Positions 1 through 8,668 of a DNA stretch of 41,362 bases are shown here, piece by piece. This stretch comes from an uncultured Christensenella sp. (GTDB lineage: Bacteria; Bacillota; Clostridia; Christensenellales; Borkfalkiaceae). Position 1 is the stretch's first letter. Every line of letters begins with the position of its first letter. The stretch is taken from contig CAJTNY010000015.1 of NCBI GenBank assembly GCA_910577875.1, positions 1 to 41,362 on the forward strand. The letters run 5' to 3'. A program made the translations under genes and the position numbers. Under the pieces are notes generated by a model. That model worked only from the letters and a program-made list of their open reading frames with translations. It made no database searches and was not told where the DNA came from.

Positions 1-2
1 AA

Positions 3-127
3 ACCCTTTCAAGGGTAGCAAGTAATAGTTGCGTGACTGGCAGGTCTACAATATGCGCACTTGTGCGCCGCCAGTAATGATTAGGGCTAATTGCCCGAAA
101 ATGAAATACCACCCGCTTAACGGGTGG
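3..127 (+). ncRNA. Highly structured non-coding stretch, possibly an IS200/IS605 right end or omega-RNA
   Basis: Five consecutive helices can be drawn on the plus strand within 125 bases: 3-8 with 11-16, 18-21 with 29-32, 36-41 with 70-75 enclosing the perfect hairpin 55-60/63-68, 84-87 with 93-96, and 109-115 with 121-127. No open frame covers the stretch. Dense nested hairpins ending in a GC-rich stem are typical of the 3-prime ends of TnpB-type transposons and of structured RNAs. No transposase gene is visible because the window starts here, so the IS200/IS605 assignment is inference by resemblance. It could equally be the 3-prime part of an unrelated non-coding RNA. Helices were read by eye and not folded computationally. 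Confidence 0.35.
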
Positions 128-135
128 ATTTTTAT
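109..135 (+). terminator. Rho-independent terminator-like hairpin
   Basis: A 7-bp stem (ccacccg 109-115 with cgggtgg 121-127) and 5-base loop are followed by a T-rich run. It closes the structured stretch at 1-108. The stem core matches that of the terminator between lexA and ispH at 26082-26115. Confidence 0.55.
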
Positions 136-199
136 TCCTTACAATTAAAAATTAAGTATGTTAAAATCAAAAAAACGTAAATTATGCGATTGACCGCAC

Positions 200-242
200 A
201 AGGGGACGTCCCCTTTGTTGGTTTGCTAAGCAAACCAACAAA
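200..242. repeat. Two overlapping inverted repeats in a gene-free region
   Basis: A perfect 16-bp palindrome (aaggggacgtcccctt, 200-215) runs into a 14-bp stem with a single-base loop (214-227 with 229-242). The stretch 136-407 otherwise shows no convincing gene: the only frame (minus strand, 132-377) is explained by translation through these repeats. The pattern resembles dispersed intergenic palindromes of Bacillota, but a second copy is not seen in this window. Confidence 0.6.
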
Positions 243-407
243 CAATCCTAATGGAATTAAAAAAATTGAATAAGCGAAATTATTGAAAAAATTACTGACG
301 GGGGCGCGAAAACTACCGAGGGGGACTTTAATATTGACTACCCTTATTATGTTGTTAGAATATAAATTGTGTAACATCTGTACATTTTTTGCGCTAATAT
401 TACATGT

Positions 408-437
408 TTGAATTACTTTCGTTTTAAACTTTAAAAT
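408..437 (+). promoter_or_regulatory. Sigma-A-type promoter for the GH3-two-component operon
   Basis: TTGAAT at 408-413 and TAAAAT at 432-437 are separated by 18 bases. An AGGAG ribosome binding site follows at 443-447, 5 bases before the ATG at 453. Confidence 0.5.
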
Positions 438-452
438 TAAACAGGAGTATAT

Positions 453-3379
453 ATGAGATTTTTAAAAACCACCTGGAAATACAAGTTTTCACGCGTATGG
501 CTGATTGTTACGCTGGCTGTTTTTGTTTTAGGGCTTGTCATTAATCTTGTCGTTACGCAAAATGCGTTTATTTATAACACCATTAATTCCGTACTCGGCG
601 GAGAAATAAGAACGCACGTCAGCGGCGACCCGTCGCAGTATCAATATTATACTTCGGACTACAAAAACAAATCCGATACTCTTTATGCGGCAAACGCTCT
701 AAACGAACGCATTGTTGAAGAGGGGATAGTTTTGCTTAAAAACGAAAATGACGCGGCTTTACCTATTTTTACCCCTGTAAGCAACAGTGAAGTGAGTGTA
801 AAGCCCCGTATCAGTGTCTTCGGTAAAAATTCCGTTAATTTTGTTTACGGCGGTTCGGGTTCCGGCGGAGCGAGTTCTTCCGGAGCGGTTACACTTTATG
901 AAAGTATGGAAAGCGCGGGTTATGACTGTAATCCGGTCTTGCGCCGATTTTATGAGAGTTCGGAATCGGGTTCGGGCAGACCCGCAAGTCCGTCAATGGG
1001 CGATATACTTGCAGGTTTTGCAACCGGCGAAACACCCACAGCAAGCTACAACAACTCAGTAAAGGACAGTTATAATTCATATAACGACGCGGCTCTTATC
1101 GTTATATCGAGGATAGGCGGAGAGGGATACGACCTTCCACGTTCAATGAAGACAAACTTTGGTACGGGTGCACAGAAGATAAACGGAGCAAGAAATGCGG
1201 ACGACCCTATCTTCAACTTGACCAGAACGAAACAGACCTTATCAAAGAAGTTTCAGCTCACTTTAATAAAGTAATTCTGATAATCAACAGTGCGGAAGCA
1301 ATGGAACTCGGTTTTCTCGACGACCCCGCTCATTATGCTTATTCCGATAAAATCAAAGCGGCGCTCTGGATAGGAAGCGTGGGCAAAACGGGAATTAATG
1401 CTTTGGGTAGAGTTTTAAACGGCAGTGTAACCCCTTCAGGACGAACTGTTGACACTTATGCGAGAGATTTCAAAAAAGACCCTTCCTGGCAGAACTTTTC
1501 AAACAACAACGAAATCGATGGGAACCGTTACTATGTTGGCGGAAAGAAAAGAGCATTCTATTTCGTCGATTATGAAGAAGGTATTTACGTAGGTTACCGC
1601 TATTATGAAACTCGTGCATTTTGCAAGCCTTGAACGACAATGAAAACTGGTATAGAGACAATGTTGTTTTTCCTTTCGGGTTCGGACTTTCTTATACTAA
1701 TTTCAAGTGGGAGATTTCAGAAGCAAATATCGATAACGGCGTTATTCTCGACGAACAGGATGAAATTAAAATTGAAGTAAAAGTAACAAACATGGGCAAC
1801 GTTTCCGGTCGAGAAGTTGTACAACTTTATTATTCTCCTCAATATTAATACGGCGGAATAGAAAAACCTCACGTTATTTTAGGCGCGTTTGAGAAAACGA
1901 GAATTATTCAGCCGAATCAAAGCGAAACCGTAACCTTGACTTTAAAAGTCCGCGATATTGCAAGCTATGACTATAACGACGCAAATTCAAACGGGTTTAA
2001 GGGTTACGAGATTGAACACGGTAAATATTCGGTTTATATCGGTAGCAACTCTCATTGTTATGCGGAAGATAATGTTATAAAGTTAGATTTTACTATCGAT
2101 AAAGACATTTTATTAAAAACAGACGATAAAACTGATAATGAAATAATAAATCTTTTTGACGATGTTTCGTCATATGTGAAAAAATATATGTCGAGGAGCG
2201 ATTTTGAGAATACTTTTCCGAAATCGCCGACAGATAATGAACGCAAAAAAGAAGATAGTTTTATCTCTTCTTTGCAGTATTCCGCGCCTGAAGACAATAA
2301 TAAAATTAAATACAAACCTGAAAAAAATAAAATTCAGTTATATCAGCTCAGAGAAAAAAATTATAATGATCCGATTTGGAACGAATTTATAAACGGACTT
2401 ACGGTGGACGAAATGCGAAACCTTATAGGAACGTGCGTACGGGTCAACGGATATTCTGAGAATCGGAAAACCTAAAACGTCGGACTGCGACGGCGCGGCG
2501 GGATTTACTAAACCGCTTGGAAATTCCTCGGTTTACAATACTTGTTTTTATGCGGGAAGCTGTGTTTTAAGCTGTTCCTTCAATAAAGAACTTGCGCTTC
2601 GGTTCGGCAAAATGATTGGCAACGAAGCTTTGATCGGAAACGAAAAGGGAGACGGCAGACCTTATTCCGGCTGGTACGCTCCCGCGGTGAACATACACAG
2701 AAGTCCCTTTTCGGGTAGGAACTGGGAATATTACTCCGAAGATGGGTATCTGTCTGGAATTATGGCGGCAAACGTTGTATATGGTGCGAAATCAAAAGGA
2801 GTTTATACTTTTGTAAAGCATTTTGCTTTAAACGAACAGGAAACCAACCGTTCAAACGGCGGACTGTTGGTATGGGCAAACGAACAAGCTATGCGCGAAA
2901 TTTATTTTAAACCTTTCGAACTATGCGTTAAAATAGGCGAAACTACGGCTATTATGTCATCGTTTAACCGAATAGGCAAAGTCTGGACAGGCGGAAACTA
3001 TGAATTGTTAACCGAACTTCTTCGTGAAGAATGGGGCTTTGAAGGTATGGTCGTTACAGATTATAACTATTCTACATCATATATGAATACGGACCAAATG
3101 ATAAGAGCGGGCGGGGACTTGAATTTAAGCAAGGCAAAACTTCCTTCCGACGATATTACCGAAAATCAATTATACGCTTTAAAAAGAGCGGCTAAAAATA
3201 TTTTATTTACTATTGCAGGCAGCAACGCTATGAACGGTTTCGGGCAGGGTATAGAGTATAAGTACGCTGCCCCGCCCTGGCATATTGCAGCTATTGTAAC
3301 AGACATTGTAATTGCTTTCTCTGTTATCGGCTGGGGAGCGGGAGTTATTTATAAAATTTTAAAACTTACAAATTCATAA
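453..3379 (+). pseudogene. Broken family 3 glycoside hydrolase (beta-glucosidase type) with swapped domain order
   Basis: Read across its lesions this would be a protein of about 975 residues. An N-terminal membrane segment (residues about 13-34) is followed by the GH3 C-terminal alpha/beta domain (LLKNENDAALPI, GGSGSGG), a fibronectin-III-like part (GREVVQLYYSP), then the GH3 TIM-barrel domain (GRNWEYYSEDGYLSG, KHFALNEQE, VVTDYN with the nucleophile Asp at 3059-3061) and a C-terminal membrane segment. This barrel-last order is known from Ruminococcus albus and Butyrivibrio beta-glucosidases. Lesions: a one-base loss near 1216, a second near 1617, an in-frame TAA at 1846-1848 inside otherwise homologous sequence, and one extra base (A2459) after which the frame resumes as GIGKPKTSDCDG. 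Codon use and motifs are well kept between lesions, so decay is recent or the lesions are assembly errors. The response regulator starts 11 bases downstream. Confidence 0.85.
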
Positions 3380-3390
3380 AGGAGGGGAAT

Positions 3391-4098
3391 ATGTACAAAT
3401 TAGCAATGGTCGAGGACGACGATTCCGAAGCGGCAACGTTGACAGGTCATATAGAAAAATACTTCGGCGAACACGGCATTAAATACGAACTTGTCAGATT
3501 TAACAACGCGGTTGAATTCTTGAAATCTTACCGTAAAAATTATGATATAGTTTTTATGGATATAATTCTGCCAAATATAAACGGCATTTCCGCTGCTAAA
3601 AAGTTAAGAGCTCTGGACGAAGAAGTGACTTTGATTTTCGTTACGAATATGGCTAATCTTGCTGGTAGAGGCTATGAAGTTTCTGCGCTCGATTTCATAA
3701 TAAAACCAGTTAAGTATGATTCGTTCGCTATGAGAATCGAACGCGCAATAAACGCGATAAAGAGAAGAAAGAGCGTTGAAATATCTATCCAGACCGACCG
3801 TTCCATCAGGGTTATTTCCGCATCGAAAATTTACTATATAGAAGTAAGCAGGCATACTCTCCTTTATCATACCGAAGAAGGAGAGATTGTTTCAAGAGGT
3901 ACGCTCGACGCTCTTGAAAAAAAACTTGCGGATGAGAATTTTGTGCGATGCAATATCTGTTATCTCGTTAATCTAAAATATATTACAGAAGTCGAAGGGG
4001 AAAATCTCGTGATCGCTGGCGATACGTTGAAGATAAGCAGAGCAAGAAAAAAACACTTTATGCAAATTCTCACAAATTATTTGGGGAAGTCTGAGTAA
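3391..4098 (+). CDS. LytTR-family response regulator (AgrA/VirR-like)
   Basis: A 235-residue cytoplasmic DNA-binding regulator. Residues 1-120 form a receiver domain: acidic residues in VEDDD near the start and the phospho-acceptor Asp57 in VFMDIILP. Residues about 135-230 form a LytTR DNA-binding domain (SKIYYIEVSRH, FVRCNICYLVNLKYI). A strong AAAGGAGGGG site precedes the ATG. Its stop overlaps the start of the histidine kinase gene by one base (TAATG), so the two are translationally coupled and are presumably cognate. LytTR/GHKL pairs usually sense peptides or membrane conditions and control secreted products. No agrB or agrD gene lies nearby, so the signal is unknown. Confidence 0.92.
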   Translation: MYKLAMVEDDDSEAATLTGHIEKYFGEHGIKYELVRFNNAVEFLKSYRKNYDIVFMDIILPNINGISAAKKLRALDEEVTLIFVTNMANLAGRGYEVSALDFIIKPVKYDSFAMRIERAINAIKRRKSVEISIQTDRSIRVISASKIYYIEVSRHTLLYHTEEGEIVSRGTLDALEKKLADENFVRCNICYLVNLKYITEVEGENLVIAGDTLKISRARKKHFMQILTNYLGKSE

Positions 4099-5477
4099 TG
4101 TACGATTTCAGTTCATCGTTATTTTGGTATAAAACGTTATTTTCGGCAGAATTAATCGTCGCCGCAATGATTTTTTCTTTAAATCTGAGACGAAGAGAAC
4201 ACTTTTTAATAAGAGTAGTATCATGTATAGCCGGTCTTCTATTAATGTCTTTCGCTTTTCCGATAGTTGCATACAACGCCTATTGGATATGCTTTATGTT
4301 TTTCGTTATATTTATCGCCCTGCTTGCCGCGATGAAAATATGTTTCGCCGAACGGTGGTGGAACGTGCTTTTCTGCGGACTCGCCGCATATACGATACAA
4401 CATATTGCTTTTGTTGTCTTCGATTCTTTCAGCGATATAGCGGAACTTCTTTTAGGAATAGAAATAGATTCTAATATATATCTCGAGGAAAATACAATTT
4501 CGATAGGCGTTCCTTTTGCCGTAACCGCCGTCGTCTATTTAGTTTCGTATTTTATTGTATATCTTACAGCCGCCTATTCCTATACAAATAAGATAAAACC
4601 TGACGAAGCGAGCAAACTCGGACGAACTCGGTTTATAGTACTTGCGGCTATAATAATCATAACCGATAATATTTTCAATTCTATTACTATGTATAATACG
4701 GAAATCGACGTTATATCGATATGGATAGAACGCGGATATAATATTTTTACATGTCTTCTTGCACTTCAATTACAATTTTCCCAGCTTACGGAAAAGAATA
4801 TTCAGATTAAATACGATGCCGTTCAACATATTCTAAGAGAAGAACAGAAACAGTATATGCTTGTTAAACAGAATCTCGACACGATTAATATTAAATGCCA
4901 CGATATGAAACACCAGCTTAGAAGAATTAAGGCGGGAGGAGCAAAGATAAGCAATGATGAAATTGAAGAAATAGAAAAGGTAATGTCAATTTATGATTCC
5001 GTCGTCAAGACAGGAAACGAAACGCTTGATTTGATTTTAGCCGAAAAAAATCTTATGTACGGCGACAAAGATATCGTGATAACCTGCATAGCTGACGGTA
5101 AACTATTGGAATTTATTAGTTCTACCGATTTATATTCTCTATTCGGAAACGCGCTCGACAACGCTATCGAAGCTGTTTCGGTTCTTGAAAAATCTAAGCG
5201 TAATATAAGTTTGTTTATCAGAAGAATAGGAAATATGATAAGCGTTCATATAGAGAATTATTATGACGGAGAGCATATAATAAACTCGGCGGGGCTTCCA
5301 CAGACAACGAAATCCGATAACGTATATCACGGTTTCGGTATGCTGAGTATGAAAACAATTACAGAAAAATATAACGGAACCCTCGCGTTCGAAGCGGGCG
5401 AAAATATATTTTCCTTGAATCTGCTTTTTCCCGCTAATATTTCGGACAATGCAACAGAAAATAAAGAAGACGAGTAG
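4098..5477 (+). CDS. GHKL-type sensor histidine kinase (AgrC-like)
   Basis: A 459-residue membrane kinase. The first about 225 residues contain roughly six hydrophobic segments, as in AgrC/ComD sensors. A helical stretch carries the likely phospho-acceptor His268 in NIKCHDMKHQL. The C-terminal part is a HATPase_c domain with N-box FGNALDNAIEAV and the glycine-rich GFGMLSM. It overlaps the preceding LytTR regulator by one base and forms the other half of that two-component system. A strong hairpin at 5489-5526 ends the operon. The sensed ligand cannot be told from the sequence. Confidence 0.9.
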   Translation: MYDFSSSLFWYKTLFSAELIVAAMIFSLNLRRREHFLIRVVSCIAGLLLMSFAFPIVAYNAYWICFMFFVIFIALLAAMKICFAERWWNVLFCGLAAYTIQHIAFVVFDSFSDIAELLLGIEIDSNIYLEENTISIGVPFAVTAVVYLVSYFIVYLTAAYSYTNKIKPDEASKLGRTRFIVLAAIIIITDNIFNSITMYNTEIDVISIWIERGYNIFTCLLALQLQFSQLTEKNIQIKYDAVQHILREEQKQYMLVKQNLDTINIKCHDMKHQLRRIKAGGAKISNDEIEEIEKVMSIYDSVVKTGNETLDLILAEKNLMYGDKDIVITCIADGKLLEFISSTDLYSLFGNALDNAIEAVSVLEKSKRNISLFIRRIGNMISVHIENYYDGEHIINSAGLPQTTKSDNVYHGFGMLSMKTITEKYNGTLAFEAGENIFSLNLLFPANISDNATENKEDE

Positions 5478-5488
5478 TTCATATTGAA

Positions 5489-5530
5489 GACAAATTTCTC
5501 ATAAACTAATATATGAGAAATTTGTCTTTT
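5489..5530 (+). terminator. 15-bp hairpin terminator that covers the next start codon
   Basis: A perfect 15-bp stem (5489-5503 with 5512-5526), loop of 8, is followed by TTTT. It lies 11 bases after the kinase stop. The ATG at 5513 used by the next reading frame is inside the 3-prime arm. Confidence 0.65.
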
Positions 5531-6055
5531 AAAAATTATAATTGGGATAAAAAGTATTTAATTGCCGTTTTTATTACACTTTTATGCGCAATTATATCAG
5601 GCATAGTACTTTATATTTTTGCAAATGTTAACATTTATTTTAAAAATTTTGCAGAGGAATACGTCTTTTATGTTTTCAATTTTAAAAACGGTGATTTGAT
5701 TTTTTCTCATTTTTTGAGCGAACTTTTATACTTATACGTTTTTTTTCTTATAGGATATTGTACGAAATTCAAATATCTGACTTTAATATTTATATTTATC
5801 CGAGGATTGTATTTTGCCGTTTATACTGCGATTTTAATAGAACTGAACGCTTTCGGCGGAATTACGGTCGCAATACTCGTATTTATACCGACGTCCGTAT
5901 TTTCAATAATATTCTGCTGCGTTACGGCGGAAACCTGTAAATCCATCAATAAAAAAATCGTATTTTTCGTTCCTGCGATTTTTGCCGTATTTAATACGCT
6001 TATTTTGCTGCTTTTAATAAACGTTATTTTCAGAGTGGTAATAGTTATCGTATAA
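5513..6055 (+). CDS. SpoIIM-like multi-pass membrane protein
   Basis: A 180-residue protein with about five hydrophobic segments. The central stretch FFLIGYCTKF, then IRGLYFAVYTAIL, then GGITVAILVFIPTSVF follows the layout of stage II sporulation protein M (the xKGFxxGF, G-x-x-G and LPQN-like segments), though the match is remote. SpoIIM acts in the forespore engulfment complex that degrades peptidoglycan. The context supports it: in Bacillus and clostridia spoIIM sits near dacF, and a DacF-like gene begins 28 bases downstream. The ATG at 5513 has no ribosome binding site and lies inside a terminator hairpin, so translation may start later (for example TTG 5522) or be controlled by that hairpin. 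Without the context I would call it an unknown membrane protein. Confidence 0.5.
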   Translation: MRNLSFKNYNWDKKYLIAVFITLLCAIISGIVLYIFANVNIYFKNFAEEYVFYVFNFKNGDLIFSHFLSELLYLYVFFLIGYCTKFKYLTLIFIFIRGLYFAVYTAILIELNAFGGITVAILVFIPTSVFSIIFCCVTAETCKSINKKIVFFVPAIFAVFNTLILLLLINVIFRVVIVIV

Positions 6056-6083
6056 TTTAACTTAATTATCTCATAATATTGGT

Positions 6084-7241
6084 ATGAAAAAGTTAATAAC
6101 GATACTATGTACAGCCTGTATAATTACGGGAAGCGTAGCATCTGCAGGTTTTAAAGTTCAGCCTGCCGATGCAGAATTAATAAAAAACTGTAAAGCGGCT
6201 TATCTTATAGATTATGATTCGGGCGAATGCATTTATAAAGAAAACGAACAAAAACGCATACCGATTGCCAGCGTTTGTAAAGTTATGACTCTTACTCTTG
6301 CTATGGATGCAATCAATTGCGGTAAACTGTCGTTGAGTGATACGGTAACCGCAAGTGAAAATGCTGCAGGTATGGGAGGTTCGCAGGTCTTTCTCGGCAG
6401 CGGTTGCAAATATACCGTCGACCAACTTTTAAAAAGCATCGTTGTTTGCTCGGCAAACGACAGTTGCGTGGCTATTTCCGAAACGGTCGCAGGAAGCGAA
6501 GAAGGATTTGTTGCACAGATGAATAAAAAAGCGAGAGAACTCGGTTGCAATGATACTTTGTTTGCCAATTGTACCGGTTTACCGAAAGAACCTCAGTATT
6601 CTTGCGCTCGCGACGTGGCATTAATGTTCAGAAATTTGCTGTCTTACGATAATTATTTCAATTACAGCAAAATTTGGTTAGAAGACTTTATTCACCCCGA
6701 TAACAGAACCACATCAATGACGAATACAAATAAACTTATAAGAAAATATTCGCTTTGTGACGGCGGAAAGACCGGATTCACTAACGAAGCAGGTTTCTGT
6801 CTTGCGGCAACAGCCAAAAAAGACAATATGCGTCTTATTTCGGTCGTGTTGGGCGCCGACAGTAGCGACAACAGATTTGCTTCAACCATAAATATGTTTA
6901 ATTACGGATTTGCGAACTATAAAAATAAAATTGTCCTTGATAAAGACGTAACGTTGAACGACGAGTTCGAAGTCAGCGGAGGTAAAAAATCTACTTTCGC
7001 AGTCTGTCCCGAACGCAACTGTTATGTTTTTTCCGCCGCAGACAAGAATCCCGATGTAACCTATGAAATCATTGCAGATAAAGTAAAAGCTCCCGTCGCA
7101 AAAGGTCAGACGGTCGGCAGAATAGAAGTATATAAAGACGGAATACTTTGCGACACGGTTAATGTAGTTTCCGCGGAGGATATAAAAAAGGCAAATTTCA
7201 TAGATTATTTAAAAGACATTTCAGATGAATGGGCGTTATAA
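6084..7241 (+). CDS. dacF: D-alanyl-D-alanine carboxypeptidase, DacF/PBP5 type
   Basis: A 385-residue exported serine peptidase that trims the terminal D-Ala of peptidoglycan pentapeptides. An N-terminal signal peptide spans residues 1 to about 22. The three S11 motifs are present: SxxK as SVCK (63-66), SxN as SAN (123-125) and KTG (230-232). A C-terminal beta-rich domain (PBP5_C) follows from about residue 285. A clear C-terminal amphipathic anchor is not evident, and the protein ends soon after DEWAL. It follows the SpoIIM-like gene by 28 bases. There is no convincing Shine-Dalgarno site before the ATG. The assignment to dacF instead of dacA rests on position. A second S11 enzyme lies at 11883-12890. 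Confidence 0.88.
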   Translation: MKKLITILCTACIITGSVASAGFKVQPADAELIKNCKAAYLIDYDSGECIYKENEQKRIPIASVCKVMTLTLAMDAINCGKLSLSDTVTASENAAGMGGSQVFLGSGCKYTVDQLLKSIVVCSANDSCVAISETVAGSEEGFVAQMNKKARELGCNDTLFANCTGLPKEPQYSCARDVALMFRNLLSYDNYFNYSKIWLEDFIHPDNRTTSMTNTNKLIRKYSLCDGGKTGFTNEAGFCLAATAKKDNMRLISVVLGADSSDNRFASTINMFNYGFANYKNKIVLDKDVTLNDEFEVSGGKKSTFAVCPERNCYVFSAADKNPDVTYEIIADKVKAPVAKGQTVGRIEVYKDGILCDTVNVVSAEDIKKANFIDYLKDISDEWAL

Positions 7242-7281
7242 TCATCCGAAACTATCGTTGAAATTATAAACAGCAATTTAT

Positions 7282-7310
7282 TTGACTATTCTTATAAGCT
7301 TTGATAGAAT
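7282..7310 (+). promoter_or_regulatory. Sigma-A promoter of the lysA-scpB operon
   Basis: TTGACT (7282-7287) and TAGAAT (7305-7310) are spaced by exactly 17 bases. The ATG of lysA is 32 bases after the -10 element. Confidence 0.75.
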
Positions 7311-7333
7311 AATGTATATATTCTATCGGAGCT
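7297..7333 (+). promoter_or_regulatory. Inverted repeat spanning the -10 element and the lysA ribosome binding site
   Basis: Arms 7297-7310 and 7320-7333 match at 12 of 14 positions, with the inner 8 bp perfect (gatagaat/attctatc) and a 9-base spacer. The left arm contains the -10 box and the right arm contains the CGGAG site of lysA. It could be an operator or an RNA hairpin; no lysine riboswitch is present. Confidence 0.4.
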
Positions 7334-7342
7334 TATTTGATT

Positions 7343-8668
7343 ATGAACGAGAGAACCACATTAAAAATAAACGAAAACGGACATTTAGAAATCGGCGGAA
7401 TGGACACCGTCGATATTGCGAAAAAATTCGGTACGCCTGTTTATGTTTTTGACGAAGCGCACTTACGAAATATGATGCGCGCTTATCAAGACGTTATCGA
7501 TAGCGATTACGACGGGTTCGGTTTAGTTCTATACGCATCAAAAGCTTTTTCCTGCAAAGCCGTTTACTCGATTGCAAATCAAGAAAACATAGGAGTTGAC
7601 GTTGTTTCGGGCGGGGAACTTTACACCGCGGTTAAAGCGGGGTTTCCGACGGATAAAATTTATATGCACGGAAACAATAAATTGCTTTCTGAGCTCGAAT
7701 TGGCTTTGAACTGCAAAGTCGGAACGATAGTAGTGGATTCATACCATGAAGCCGATATTTTAGACAAACTCTGCAAGGAAAGAAATTTAAAACAAAACGT
7801 GCTTGTAAGAATCAATCCGGGCGTGGAAGCCCATACGCACGCTTTCATTCAAACCGCAAGAACCGACAGTAAATTCGGTTTTTCCGTTTCGGACGGAAGC
7901 GCAGAAGATATGATAAGATATTTACTTTCAAAGAAAAATCTTGTGTTAGAAGGTTATCACTGTCACATCGGCTCGCAGATATTCGAAAAGCAGTCTTTCG
8001 TTCTTGCAGCGAAAAAAGTTTTGGACTTTGCTTTTAAAATTAAAAACAAACTCGGCTTTGAACTTAAAAAGTTGAATATGGGCGGAGGCTTCGGTATTTG
8101 GTACAACGACGAGGATCCTAAACTCAAACCCGAAGACCACGCCGATTATCTCAAAACGCTTATTTCGGCTATAAAAACCAAAGTTAAGGAATATAAACTG
8201 AACAAACCGTATCTTTTAATCGAACCGGGTCGTTCCATCGTCGGAGAAGCGGGAATAACTCTTTATACTGTCGGTGCCGTTAAAGATATTGCCGGAATTA
8301 AAAAATACGTAGCTGTCGACGGCGGAATGTTTGAAAATCCGAGATACGCTCTTTATCAGTCTAAATATACGGTTATACTTGCAAACAGAGCGACGGAGGA
8401 GTGTACCGAAATGGTTTCTGTAGCGGGCAAATGCTGTGAGAGCGGGGATTTGATTGCAGTTGACGTACCTTTACCGAAAGCGGAAAGCGGAGATATTATG
8501 GCTGTTCTTTCAACCGGTGCTTACAATTATTCGATGGCAAGCAATTACAACAGAAATTTCATACCGCCCGCAATACTCGTGGAGAACGGCAAAGCGGATT
8601 ACATAATAAAACCGCAAACTTTTGAGGATATCGTCAGAAACGACGCAACTCCAGACAGGCTTAAATAA
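7343..8668 (+). CDS. lysA: Diaminopimelate decarboxylase
   Basis: A PLP enzyme that converts meso-diaminopimelate to L-lysine, the last step of lysine synthesis. The 441-residue chain has the fold-III barrel with the Schiff-base lysine at about 67 (LYASKAF), HCHIGSQI, the phosphate-binding GGGFGI, EPGRSIVGEAG and the CCESGD loop of the C-terminal domain. I place the start at ATG 7343, 9 bases after CGGAG; a TTG two codons upstream is in frame but less well placed. The stop overlaps the start of the M50 peptidase by one base. It is the first gene of an operon with the peptidase, scpA and scpB, and its product also draws on the peptidoglycan precursor meso-DAP. Confidence 0.95.
   Translation: MNERTTLKINENGHLEIGGMDTVDIAKKFGTPVYVFDEAHLRNMMRAYQDVIDSDYDGFGLVLYASKAFSCKAVYSIANQENIGVDVVSGGELYTAVKAGFPTDKIYMHGNNKLLSELELALNCKVGTIVVDSYHEADILDKLCKERNLKQNVLVRINPGVEAHTHAFIQTARTDSKFGFSVSDGSAEDMIRYLLSKKNLVLEGYHCHIGSQIFEKQSFVLAAKKVLDFAFKIKNKLGFELKKLNMGGGFGIWYNDEDPKLKPEDHADYLKTLISAIKTKVKEYKLNKPYLLIEPGRSIVGEAGITLYTVGAVKDIAGIKKYVAVDGGMFENPRYALYQSKYTVILANRATEECTEMVSVAGKCCESGDLIAVDVPLPKAESGDIMAVLSTGAYNYSMASNYNRNFIPPAILVENGKADYIIKPQTFEDIVRNDATPDRLK

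Noticed and set aside
132..377. Minus-strand frame of 81 residues in the left intergenic region
   Set aside because: It is a translation through two strong inverted repeats, with no ribosome binding site and no recognisable domain.
453..3379. Programmed frameshifting in the GH3 gene
   Set aside because: There are several lesions in different directions plus a plain stop codon, and no slippery sequence at the junctions; gene decay or sequence error fits better.
7260..7342. Lysine riboswitch upstream of lysA
   Set aside because: The leader is only about 25 bases after the -10 box, far too short for the L-box aptamer.
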